Below, piece by piece: positions 35,308 through 46,079 of a DNA stretch of 64,000 nucleotides (position 1 is the first letter of the stretch; the number at the start of each line of letters is the position of its first letter). The DNA is taken from assembly GCA_033239525.1 (NCBI GenBank), contig BSYO01000020.1:11968308-12032307 (forward strand), in the 5' to 3' direction. The notes below the pieces were generated by a model that worked only from the letters and a program-made list of their open reading frames with translations, made no database searches and had not been told where the DNA came from. The stretch comes from Nepenthes gracilis (taxonomy: Eukaryota; Streptophyta; Magnoliopsida; Caryophyllales; Nepenthaceae). A program made the translations under genes and the position numbers.

Positions 35308-35525
35308 TTCATTTTCAATGGCTTCACTCCATTTTTCATTACGAATAGCTTGGGCATATATTTTTGGTTCACTGTGAGATGTTATGGTAGCTGAAAAATG
35401 TCCAAAGGTGGGAGATAATTTTTGGTATGATATATGATTTTCAATGGGATACGGTATACCTGGAGGTGTTTGTACGTTGGATCCAGTAGGCGAAGTCTGA
35501 GATACTTGGTGACAATGAAAATCCT

Positions 35526-36788
35526 TCAGGTAGGCGCTTTACGAACTCTAGTGGTTCTTCGAACAGGTATTTGACTAATTGTAGTTAACTGGGCATCATT
35601 CGATACATTTGGTTCGGAATGATCGTTGATCATTTGTTTCTGGTCCTGATTGTGGATGGGAACGGTGGGAATTCCTTCATTATCTTCGATCATAGGTTCA
35701 ACTACAGGATTCGAACGAGAATCATGTAAGGTGGATGGCACCGGTTGTGTTTACCATAATTGTTCATTATTGGTAGTAGATAGTTCTAATGAGGATGCAT
35801 CGGGTTGGATATTGGAACTTTGGTCAATGCCGTCTTTTTGAAAAGGGAATTTATTTTCATGAAAAATCACATCTCTTGAATAAAATGTAGCATAGCTATT
35901 TAAGTCAATTAATTTGTAGCCTTTGACACCAAACGGATAGCCTAGGAAGACGCATTTTCTACTTCTAGGATCAAACTTGGTACGACCTTGAGAAATGGTG
36001 GAAGCAAAGCACAAACAACCGAATACGCGGAGGTTGTCATAGTTGGGTTTGACTCCAAATAGAATTTCATATGGAGTCTTATTCTCAAGTAATGGAGTGA
36101 GAATTCTATTGATGATGTTTGCAACGGTAAGTATACAATCACTCCAGAATTTCAAAGGAAGTCTCGATTGAAATCTAATAGCTCTAGCGACATTCAATAA
36201 ATGTTGGTGTTTGCGTTCAACGACACCGTTTTGCTGTGGTGTTTCCACACAACTACATTGGTGAATAACACCATTTTTACTGTAAAAGTCTTTCAGTTTG
36301 AATTCAGTTCCATTGTCGCTACGAATCATTTTGATTTTGACATTAAATTGTACGGCAACCAGATTGTAGAAGGCTTCCAAGCACAATTTTGTATCCGATT
36401 TTTGTTTTAACAGGTAAATCCAGATACTTCTAGATGCATCATCAACGATAGTTAAGAAGTATTTATATCCGTCATAAGATACCTCAGAACATGGTCCCCA
36501 TAAGTCACAATGCACCACGTCGAATAAGGTGTGTGACTTATGGGTGCTGAGAGAAAAAGGAAGGCGACGCTGCTTGCCCATGTAGCAAATAGCACAAGGA
36601 TTATCATTAATGGAATGTACGGCTCCTTTTACAAGAGGATTACTTATTAATTTCATCCTAGAATACGAAATATGATCTAATCGAGAATGCCACAAATCAG
36701 AAGACAATGAAGCAAAATTAACGGAGGGCCCCTTGCAGAATTTGGAGAGAAGGCTCTGTAAAGAATTGGGATCAATTTTCTTATTCAT
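35526..36788 (-). pseudogene. copia integrase, nearly intact but cut off from gag
   Basis: The minus-strand frame 36788-35751 has the zinc-binding HHCC region (HSRLDHISYSRMKLI ... PCAICYMGKQ), the catalytic core with LTIVDDASRSIW, MIRSDNGTEF and NGVVERKHQHLLNVARA (D, D, E all present), and the CVFLGYPFGVKGYKL motif. A TAA near 35748 separates it from a linker that continues to about 35526 (IPVRRTTRVRKAPT). Upstream, a TGA near 36797 breaks the link with gag-protease. Confidence 0.9.
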
Positions 36789-36800
36789 CAGATAATATGG

Positions 36801-38398
36801 TCAATTTTGCTTTTTACCCATCCCAATCGTTGTCCAAGTAGTAAGATCCTGAATCAAACAAATGTTAGAGAGAAAAAACATACAGCGATTCAATATATCA
36901 GTTAGCCGTTTTACAGAAATTAAATTAAAGGTAAAGGAAGGAACACAGAGGACATTCTGCAATATTAACTTATCAGTGAGTTCAATATTTCCAATATGCA
37001 AAATAGATGCTTTACTTCCATCAGGAAGTTTGACAGAGCATGAAATCTGGACCGCGTAATGAGCATATAACGAGGGATCACATATCATATGATCTGTGGC
37101 CCCGGTGTGCAGAATCCATACATGCTGATTATCTTTATGATGCTTATGGAAGGGAGAAACAGTAAAGATATTACCGGTCATGTTGGCAGCCTTTGGCTGC
37201 TCAATTATTGAGTCAAACACAAGCTGCATCTTCTTGGCAGCAGCATCCTTTGATTGAATCAACTCCATGAGTTGTTTAAATTGGGTTTTGGTCAGCGCAA
37301 CACTATCATCATTGTTTCCTTCCTGATCGGTGTGGTTTTTAAAGCTTGACAAATTGGCAGAGGAAATTATATTCCTGGTTCTGCCGTGTGACTTGTGGTT
37401 AGGGGGAAAACCATGCAACAGGTAACATTTTTCAACCACATGCCCGGTTTTGTGACAGTGGGAGCTAACGAGCGCATCAGCATTACCATTTTTGAAGCAC
37501 TGCTGTACAGAGTGCCTAGCAATCTTACAATAAACGCAGAAAGGTCTGTCTTTCTTGGCATGATAATTCGTTTTCGCATTGTTTTTTAAAGAGCTAGGGT
37601 TCCTTTTGACTGTTAACGCCACAATGTTCAAATTCTGGGCCACAGACAGCATGTGATGCTGCTGCTCTTGTTGCTGAATGATTGAGAATACTTGGTTAAC
37701 AGAGGGAAGGGGGTCCATCATCATGATTTGGTCCCGGGCATTAGAGTAAGAATCGTTTAATCCCATCAAAAATTGTATAACACAATCTCGTTGGTATTTG
37801 TCAGCAAAGGATTTCATCTTGCCGCAATCACAATTTGGAAGGGGATCGCAAATCAAGAGTACATCCCATAAAGTTTTGAGCTTACCGTAATACACGCTCA
37901 CGGGGTCTTGTTCTTGCATCAGGCCAGCCAACGATTTTTTTAATTGAAAAATCCGTGGCCCATTCTGTTGGGTAAATCGATCGCGTAGCTCATTCCAGAG
38001 CTCGAATGCATCAACGACGAAGACAACGCTTGCTTTAATCGATGGGCTAATCGAGTTTTGGATCCAGGAGACAACCATATCGTTGCAACGCCCCCAAATT
38101 TTAAAAAGGGGATTGCTTGAGTCACTCGGTTGGTGAATAGTGCCCTCGATGAACTGAAGCTTGTTTTTGGCTCTTAAAGCTCGACGCATGGCTCTGGACC
38201 ACGTCGCATAGTTGTTGGCGGTGAGTAAATCAGTGACGAAAGTAATGGCAGGGTTGTCACCGACTTCCAGCCGGTAGGGATTTGTGAAATCGGTAAGGGT
38301 TTGGAGACGCATGTGTTCGTGTGAAGGGACAATGGATGGGTTGGCTGTGTTTGATGTGGTTTCATCGACGTTGGTGGAGATCCCATTCTCTGATACCA
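36801..38398 (-). pseudogene. copia gag and protease
   Basis: The minus-strand frame starts at the ATG at 38398, which lies within the primer-binding site. It has the copia gag N-terminus (ITFVTDLLTANNYATWSRAM then RRALRAKNKLQFIEGTI), a UBN2-like middle, and one good CCHC knuckle (CVYCKIARHSVQQC). A second knuckle has its first Cys changed (SSHCHKTGHVVEKC). The protease motif reads WILHTGATDHM, where the catalytic Asp of DTG is replaced by His. The longer ORF that begins at 38495 includes LTR sequence and is not the likely start. The frame ends at a TGA that splits it from integrase. Confidence 0.88.
38387..38398 (-). promoter_or_regulatory. Primer binding site of copia element
   Basis: On the minus strand TGGTATCAGAG follows the 5' LTR with no gap. 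It matches the initiator tRNA-Met complement exactly. Confidence 0.85.
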
Positions 38399-38685
38399 TA
38401 TAAAGTTTCTGCGCAGTGGCAGAGATGAAGAAGACGACGAATGGGAGAGACGAAGAGAAGGGAGAACCGGACTCCAGCAGATTATTCCATTTCAATTGAT
38501 TCAGTACAAAAAGCCCTGCTGCCCTTTTTTATAATACAGAAAAGCAGAGGAAAGAAAAAAAAGGAAAGCAAATAACGGGGGAAAGAATAAGCAACGGGAA
38601 AAAACCAGAAAAAGGAAACAATACACAAATATATATACAATATATTGTATTTCCTATTTTGCTATATTTTCTATATTTTCTAATA
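38399..38685 (-). repeat. 5' LTR of copia element (287 bp)
   Basis: This near-copy of 33543-33829 has its 3' end changed from CTTTTCA to CTTTATA on the minus strand next to the primer site. The other differences are single substitutions in the R/U5 part and one near the other end. Confidence 0.9.
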
Positions 38686-38984
38686 TTCTTTTTTTCTCTG
38701 GAAGATATTGTTTTAGGATATGGGCTTCAACCACGAAACAGAGGAACAGATTTGAACGCTTCAGGGTGAAGAAGTTTTAAATACCCAATTTAGCTTTTGC
38801 GATTTTGCTTTCGGTGTTGCGAGTGTTTTCGTCGTTTTCATTTATTTATTTATTTTTTTAAATTTTGAGAAATAATGTTATAGGATGTGGGTTTCAAACG
38901 AAGGAGAGGTACAGATTTGGATGGTTTAGCATGAAGCTGAAATTGCTTGGCGGTGATTCTGCAGGTGTTGTCACCGCTTACTAC

Positions 38985-40206
38985 GTGAGTCTTCTTCTTC
39001 ACTTTTACCAACCCTTTTGTTTCGTTACGATGAAATGTAAAAAAAATAAAAATAATAAGCAACAAAAAAAAAAAAGCAAAAAAGTTATATCTTTTATTCG
39101 AAAAATCAGATTAAAAAATAAATTGTTAATAAGAATACTTTTGCTATCTAATCATTAACAAAAAATATAAGATAAGGTTTTTAAAGATAATGAAAAAAAA
39201 AGTGTGAGACAGTATAAAAAAATATGAAACTCAGATAACTAGTACATTTAATAAGGTTGGCTTGAGTCATCACAGTTAAATATGTGATTACTTTGAAAAA
39301 AATTATAAAATGAATATAGTTGTTAGTTCAGTCTTATATGATTTTATCATTAAAAAGTGTCTTAGAAGGAGAAGGAAATACCTATACTCATAAGTAGGAG
39401 ATTACTTCTCCATTTAACTAAAATGATTCACTCTACCTCGAAGTTATTTTGACCTATTAATGGTGTTGGTATAAATTTTTACAGATTGTATCATTGTTGA
39501 GTGCCGAAATTGGTCCATTCCTATTCAATATATTGTCTTCTTTAGAAAAAAAAAGTGAGGTGCTTCTTACTTGTTAATTTCGTCTCACAGATCATTTCCT
39601 TTATTAGTATGATGTCACATATTTACTCAACTAATATAAAATAATTTATCCCACAATATAATCGGTTAATGAAGATGTAATCATATTATTATATTGGGGG
39701 CTTAAGTAGCAATTTTCATAGACAATACTATTATTTGAGTTCCATGGACAGGTCAGTCCTGTTCAAGGTATTGCCTACTTCTAAAGAATACATATAACAT
39801 ATTGGATCACTAGTCCCATTCTACACGAATTCATCCGTGACAAGGCATCTTTAGGGGAGAAAGAATCATTCCCACTTGTATAGTTACAAGACCACCTCTT
39901 CACTCGGCTAACATGATTCAATCTACACCTCAACATGCCCTCTAATGAAAAGATGATCATGATAATATATTGGGGGTACCTGTATAGATTTTTAAGGATG
40001 GTATCATTGTTAAAATCTAATGTTAGGCCAACCCCTATTCAATAAATTGTCTAATTTTAGAAAAATGTATAGAACACATCTGATCATTAATCCCATATTG
40101 TACTATTTTATCTTTAAAAATGTGTCATTTTAAGGATAAAATCATGCAAGACTATTCAAATATTAGTTAATTCTTTGGTTTTTTTTTTTTGAATTTATAA
40201 TTACAT
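38985..40206 (+). other. Intron 2 of the XTH pseudogene, with internal repeats
   Basis: The donor is TAC|GTGAGT at 38985. The intron holds diverged tandem copies of a block (GATTGTATCATTGTTGAGTG ... CCTATTCAATATATTGTC) at about 39320-39560 and 39690-39790, and of GGATGGTATCATTGTTAAAA ... CAATAAATTGTC at 39930-40110. A poly-T tract comes before the expected acceptor, but the last two bases are AT, not AG. Confidence 0.7.
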
Positions 40207-40409
40207 ATGTGCTCAGAAAATGGGGCAGGGCCCACAAGAGTTGAGGTAGATTTTGAGTTCTTAGGGAACAGAACAGGGCAGCCTTGCCTTGTGCAGACTA
40301 ATGTTTATAAGAATGGCACTGGCGGAAGAGAAATGAGGCACCTCCTCTAGTTTAATCCTACCGAAGATTTTCACTCTTACTCTATTCTCTGGAACAACGA
40401 GCAGCTCCT

Positions 40410-41232
40410 GTAAGTTGCTCTCTTTTCACTTGTCCTTGCATCCATTGAAAAACAAAAGCAAAAATAATATAATTTTTAAGCTCAGCTAAGCAAAAATAAT
40501 AAGTTTTCTCCCTTTTAGATATTTAAATGGTAACGGATATTTGTAGGGTTAGCCCAGAATAGATAAAACTACAAGGGTACAGACCCATATATGTGGTACA
40601 AAGCAAAATAATATGTTATCGTGTATATTTGGGTTAGTGTATAATGATATCAGAATCAATTCTAATCGTAAGTGTATAAATTCGAGTCAAACCACACACA
40701 GCAAGAATGCCATTTTTTAAGAGAGATGTGGTGTGAGAGTTATTGTTTGGGATCCTACAATGCTTGGAGAAGGAGATGTGATGTATTTTATAATAAAACT
40801 CAAATATCTTTATGATAGTAGCTCTTTTAGGCTCATATTTATAGTAAAATTGAGAATATAGGCACATATTTATATTTTAAAGCGAATAATATATTGTCAC
40901 GTAGACTTAAATTTCTATGTCTCACTTTATATATATAGGGACAATAAAAAATTGTCAAAAAAAATAAAATAAACTCTATATGTAAAGAGTTTATATGATG
41001 GGGTATCAATTGTTGGGACATTAAAAAAATATATACTTTCTCTAATTTGATCATTTTTTTTATTTTGTCAAAAGTAAAATAAAATAAATAATTTGAAAAT
41101 AAGTATAGTAATAATTTGATAATTACTAATCTTTCAAACTTAGTAATATCTCATTGAAGGTATCATATTGCTCACTAGTACTCTTGTGTTGTGTATGGTT
41201 AACAAGGTTTTGAAAAAAACATATGAAAACAG
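40410..41232 (+). other. Intron 3 of the XTH pseudogene
   Basis: The donor GTAAGT is at 40410 and the acceptor AAACAG ends at 41232; both are canonical. The intron contains the dispersed repeat related to 32330-32520 and 32620-32800 at about 40780-40925. No other gene is seen. Confidence 0.7.
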
Positions 41233-41635
41233 GTTCTTTGTGGATGAAGTCCCCATAAGAGTGTACAAGAACAACGGGAAGCCAAACAACTTCTTCCCCA
41301 ACGAGAAGCCAATGTACTTGTTCTCGAGCATTTGGAACGCTGATGACTGGGCCACAAGGGGCGGTCTCGAGAAGACCGATTGGAAGAAGGCGCTGTTTGT
41401 GTCCTCCTACAAGGACTTCAATGTGGACGGTTGCCAATGGGAAGACCCTTACCCGGCTTGTGTGTCCACGACGACTGAGAACCGGTGGGATCAGTATCCA
41501 GCATGGCATTTATCCGAGACTCAGAAACTGGATTTTGCATGGGTCAAGAGGAACCTTGTCATTTACGACTATTGCGAGGATACCAAGAGGTACCCGACAC
41601 CGCTTGAGGAGTGCTCGTTGAGCCCGTGGGATTGA

Positions 41636-41921
41636 TCACGTCACCCTTGGAAGCTTTCATCGTTTTTTTGCACGTATATTGTTCATTTTTTGAGGTTTGA
41701 GGAGAAAGAGGGAATTATCTCCATTTCTCCAATGAATTCAAATTCAATTTAAATGATAATTCTTTCCATTCAAATCAATTCAATTGTGACCTTAGTTTTA
41801 TTGAAATAACAATTCTTTTGCTATCATAGTCAGTAAAATAAATAATTATTGACAATAAGGGAGCGTAGCTATCTTATTCTAAGTTAGAGGGAGAGACGAA
41901 GACTCTTTCTTGTTGATCAAG
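41636..41921. other. 3' flank of the XTH pseudogene
   Basis: This AT-rich flank probably holds the 3' UTR. A possible polyadenylation region (AATGAATTC, AATAAATAAT) lies at 41730-41840. No gene. Confidence 0.45.
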
Positions 41922-43617
41922 TGTCACAATCCCGGCCCCAAAATGCATAAATAAATATTTAAAGTTTAATCCAAAATTAAGATACAATTTTATAATAAAT
42001 ATTATTAGATAATCTAATAATATATATATATATATATATAATACAAAACTCAAAATCTAAAAATCACAACTAAAAGTGGCTTTAACATAAACTATCATCA
42101 TATCAACAAATTTTTTAAAATAGCAAAAATTATCTCAAACTCGATAGTTAAACATCTAATATTCAACTAAAACATAGGTTTAGAGGCCTACTGCCATTAA
42201 TACAAGCGGGTTCAAATGTAAAATAGTAAACTCCTAATCAAATAATTAAAATATAATAAAATAACCTAAAAGCTATTCTTCTGTACAAATAGGTTTTCGT
42301 CCAATTCTATAAAAATATATAAACCTTCCAATTTGAAAGGTGAGCAAAATATAATAACAGTAAACTTAATGCTTAATAAAGTATATATGATTTATATATG
42401 TGGATATATAAGAATAGAACATGAGAAGAATAATAACGATAATTAAATATAGGAATGCCAAATGTGTCAAATAAGGATAATTTTCTTCAAGACATAAGAA
42501 ACAGTGGTAGTAAAAATCTCACCAGCTAATATAGAAGGACAAACTTTGAAGATTGAGCTTACATATTTGTATTTCTAATGGCATAAGGCCAATACACTGA
42601 TATTTACGACACGTAGGCGAGACGTCTACAAGTAAATCTTATGAATAAAATCAAATGTCACTTTTTTCACCTGTATATCATAAGTTTGATCTTCAAGATG
42701 TGTATAACATATTATAATATATCTAAACATAAACTGCCAGTTCTTTTATAATAGTTTTTATTGAGCCAAAATGATAAAACTCTTCACAAATATTAAATTT
42801 ATAATTTTTTAAAAATTAGAAAAAAATAATAAATATTTACAAATTTTTAAAATAGAATTTTAATCAGATACTTATATAAAATAACATACAATGTTAAATA
42901 GTAGAATATTTCAACAAATATAAATAATATTATGAAATTAAATACAAACCTTTAAAACTCAAATCCTTAAGTAAAGTAGACTTGTATGGAAAAAAAAAAA
43001 TTGTAAGAAGGATAATAATGAAGCATATGCATGCATGTTTAAATAAAGAACAAAACAATTAACTTAAAGATTTTCATCAATAAAGAAAGAAAATGACAAA
43101 AATATACACATTTAAACCAAAAATTTACTTAATCTGATACAAAATAACTTTATGATTAACTTCCTTTACTTCTTCTCACTTCTTTTTCTTTCTTATTTTC
43201 CCCAAAAATGCCCAAACTTGTTTTGAATAACCATATATAAAAACACTGGTGTACATGTGCTGTAAAGGTGTGCATTAGGCGCAATGGCTAAGTATATGCA
43301 TGCACAAGTGTGCCTCAGCCTGTGCATAGGCACTACTTATACTGCCCAATCTATGTATGAGAAACTCCTCTGCACACAACCACTAACAATAGTGCCAAAC
43401 ATGCACACAAGTGTTCATCGTATGCATATCAATTGCAACATTCATATCTCAAATATACTCATGTATGGCTCTTACATCTATCAAGTACTAGCCTTTGTGC
43501 CTCCAATACAATAATTTTGGAGGCTCTCATGCCTCCAAAATACAATTATTTTTAATATTTATCTAATATATAATAATTATAATATTATAAACATTAATTT
43601 AGGAATCGAGTGCTACA
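41922..43617 (-). repeat. LTR-like block, 1696 bp
   Basis: On the minus strand it begins TGTAGCACTCGATTCC and ends GGGGCCGGGATTGTGACA, the TG...CA form with inverted ends usual for long-LTR gypsy elements. It borders an antisense gypsy integrase on its right. The 5-bp flanks (TCAAG and ATTGG) do not match, so it is either an LTR joined to its own element by an internal deletion or a truncated insertion. Inside are (TA)n at 42019-42040 and a 10-bp-stem hairpin at 43514-43541. Confidence 0.5.
43514..43541. repeat. Perfect short hairpin
   Basis: ATTTTGGAGGC and GCCTCCAAAAT flank a six-base loop TCTCAT, near the 5' end (minus orientation) of the LTR-like block. Confidence 0.7.
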
Positions 43618-44603
43618 ATTGGGATACGAACATCGGGTCCTCATTTGACATTATAGATGCTAAAATTCTATGCAGCCTTACAACTTCGTTAATGCAGAGA
43701 GAAGCCAATGGTCTCTAAAAGATGTAGTCTTCACTGAATGGATTGTGCCAATTTCATCAATTGGTCTACTATAACTCAAACAAAATTATGGTTTCTTGCC
43801 ATCCTAAGATGTCTATCTACAAAATCCATCGTGATATATTCATATTTTCAACTACAAACAATCAAAGATTGGAAAAGTCCTTGCCGCTTCCGATGTTCAG
43901 CATTGATTTGTTGGTAAATAATATATCTTTTGAAGAAATTTACTATTTCTCGCTTCATATTCATCTAGCAAAAGAGCTTTTTCAAACCTTGATATATCTT
44001 ATTGATTATTGAATAAATGGCATACTTAGCTCTGTGAATTTTGTTCAAAATTTCTTCATTTAATTTTCCAACGTCAGCAAAACAAATATGATCTCGAAAT
44101 CAAAATACTCCATCCATCCAAATATTGAAGTTCACCTGTGATTCATTAGTCAAATATTTGATAATATCCATCAAAAGTGGGCCCTCCATTTGGAACTCAT
44201 TGATCTTCTCCATATCGTTAGTTGTTTTTGAAAATACAATAATATCATTCTTGAATCTTATGAGTACAACCAAATGTTATAACTCTTCATTCCATTCAAC
44301 ATCCTATTCATTAATCATTATAAAGCCATTATACGTACTGACTTTCAACTTTGGGCATTTGTGGCTATATTTACTTTCTTTGATTGATACTAAATTTTAT
44401 AATGCAATCCTTAAATAAGTTCATCTATTGTCATTATCCTATGTTCAACTCTTTCTATGAAAACATATATTTTGTGTTCTTCTGGTCAAAATACACAATA
44501 AATTTGTCTCTACACAAATAATGTCTCTAAATCTCAAAAGTAAAAATAACTATTATCAATTTTAAATCATGAGTAGAATAATTTTGTTCCTAGATTTTGA
44601 CCT
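43618..44603 (-). pseudogene. Antisense gypsy RNase H-integrase fragment
   Basis: On the minus strand, from 44603: an RNase H end (YSTHDLKLIIVIFTF, then RHYLCRDKFIVYFDQKNTKY). The integrase zinc-binding region follows near 44090-43860 (EILNKIHRAKYAIYS ... MKREIV ... QQINAEHRK, QGLFQSL). Then come ITMDFV and MARNHNFV near 43830, and RLHRILASIMSNEDPMFVSQ near 43690-43630. Several stops occur. It ends abruptly at the LTR-like block, in the middle of the integrase core. The wording is typical of Tekay/Del-type chromoviruses (inference). Confidence 0.75.
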
Positions 44604-44624
44604 ACCTTGACCTATCTTACAGTG

Positions 44625-46079
44625 TTAGTAAAACTGGTCGCCATACACGAGGAGGTGAAAAAGCTGTTCGACGCTGAATTCATCAAGGAAGTCTAATAAC
44701 CAGACTGGTTATCTAATGTGGTCTTAATCAAGAAGAGTAATGGAAAGTAGAGGATGTGTGTCAACTTTACCAACGTCAATAAAGTATGTATTAAAGATAA
44801 CTTTTCGCTGCTGATGATCGACCTACTAGTGAACTCGTCATCCGGTCGTAAACTATTGAATTTCATGGATGCATATTTAGAATACAACCGAATTTAGATA
44901 AGCCCGAAAGACAAAGAGCACATGTCGTTCATGACTGTCCAAAGAATATACAGTTACAAAGTTATACTCTTCGGACTAAAGAATGCCGGTGTGACTTACT
45001 TGCGGCTTGTCAACAAAATATTTGAAACCTTGATTGGATGAAATATAGAGATGTACATGGATGACATACTCGTTAAAAGTAGAGCGATTAATGATGATAT
45101 CCGTGATCTAGACGAGGCGTTCATTGTCCTTCCGATACAACAAAAGAAGCTTAATCCAACTAAGTGTACATTCAGAGTGACATTGGAAAAGTTTTTGGGT
45201 TTTATCATCTCACATCGAGGAATTGAAACAAACCCTGAAAAAATCATGGTTATCATTGACATGAACCCATTTCAAACTATGAAAGAAATCCAAAAACTTA
45301 CTGGGAGGCTCGCGTCACTATCTCATTTTTTGGCAAAGTCAACAGAAAAATACTTGCCATTCTTCAAAGCCTTGAGGGGGACGAAAGCCACCAGCTTCTA
45401 TTGGATGACCAACTGTGAAGTCGTGTTTCGAGTGCTGAAAGAATACCTTTCCAATTCACCACTTCTTACTTCCCCCAAGAAGGCGAAGAACTGTATTTAT
45501 ACTTGGTAGCATTTTACACCTTCTTGAATTCAATCTTGATTCAACAACAGTTCAATGGGTAACGGCTTGTATATTATTTGAGCAAGGTCTTGACCGATTT
45601 TGAGAGCCGATACTCTCATTTCGATAGGATGGCCTAAGAACTTGTCTATTTTGCTCGGAAACTCTGACCTTATTTCCAAGTGCACAAAATAATTTTTCTA
45701 ACAGACAAACCAATAAAAGGAATCTTATAAAGGCCGAACATGTTCGAAAGATTGGTCATGTGGGCCATTAAGTTGGACAAATTCGATGTGGAGTTTCGAT
45801 CGATGCTAGCCCTGAAAGGTCAAACCCTGACAGACTTCATTATTGAAATAACACCAACTCTGGATACCCTCGACCTCGTTGAAACCGACAGTCAACAAAA
45901 GGTTCCAACATGGACCTTACATGCGGATGGATCTTCAATACAAACTGGCAGTGGTGTCGGCGTGGTCCTAAGAACTCTTGATGGGTTTGAAATAAAGCAC
46001 TCAATGACCCTTGAATTTTTGACAACCAATAATATCACAGAGTATGAGGCATTGATTGCTGGACTCCAATTAGCCAAAG
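44625..46079 (+). pseudogene. Tat-like RT and RNase H, first part
   Basis: The RT begins VKLVAIHEEVKKLFDAEFIK near 44625 and continues WLSNVVLIKKSNGKWRMCVN. The catalytic YMDD at about 45053-45064 is followed by ILVKSRAINDD. FLGFIISHRGIETNPEKI, a connection domain and TGRLASLSHFL follow. The RNase H part includes WTLHADGSSIQTGSGVGVVL near 45912 and TTNNITEYEALIAGLQLAK up to the insertion at 46080. Stops lie near 44696, 44899, 45038 and 45507. Confidence 0.85.

Larger units (their letters stand above)
33543..38685 (-). mobile_element. Ty1/copia element in XTH intron 1, antisense
   Basis: Two 287-bp LTRs flank gag, protease, integrase, RT and RNase H in copia order on the minus strand. The flanks ATCTT (33538-33542) and TTCTT (38686-38690) match at four of five bases. 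The LTRs differ at 7 positions of 287 by my count (about 2.4%), so it is the youngest complete element here. It is inactive: stops near 36797, 35748 and 34199, a one-base deletion near 35013, and changed catalytic residues in protease. It lies opposite to the XTH gene inside an intron, in one of the duplicated boundary units. Confidence 0.92.
33071..41635 (+). pseudogene. XTH8-like xyloglucan endotransglucosylase/hydrolase, broken
   Basis: Four exons fit the GH16 XTH family, which cuts and rejoins cell-wall xyloglucan: 33071-33266 (signal peptide, FADNFNIMWSEDHFKTSEDG), 38884-38984 ([19 protein letters not shown]), 40207-40409 ([10 protein letters not shown] then [10 protein letters not shown]) and 41233-41635 (FFVDEVPIRVYKNN to SLSPWD). 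Splice phases join correctly (G|GA, TAC|ATG, CT|G). Lesions: TAG at 40348-40350 replaces the conserved Trp of HxLWF; intron 2 ends AT instead of AG before 40207; the Asp before the catalytic Glu is Val. The stop would remove about half of the enzyme, including the C-terminal XET domain that is intact in exon 4. Intron 1 is swollen by a copia element. Similarity to Arabidopsis XTH8-type sequence is strong. Confidence 0.9.

Noticed and set aside
38399..38495. Extended start of the copia gag ORF upstream of the primer site
   Set aside because: The extra codons lie in the LTR itself; the ATG at 38398 gives the family-like N-terminus.
43284..43514. 76-codon ORF with His/Cys-rich sequence
   Set aside because: It lies in the LTR-like block at 41922-43617 and results from repeated ATGCACA/TGTGC words.
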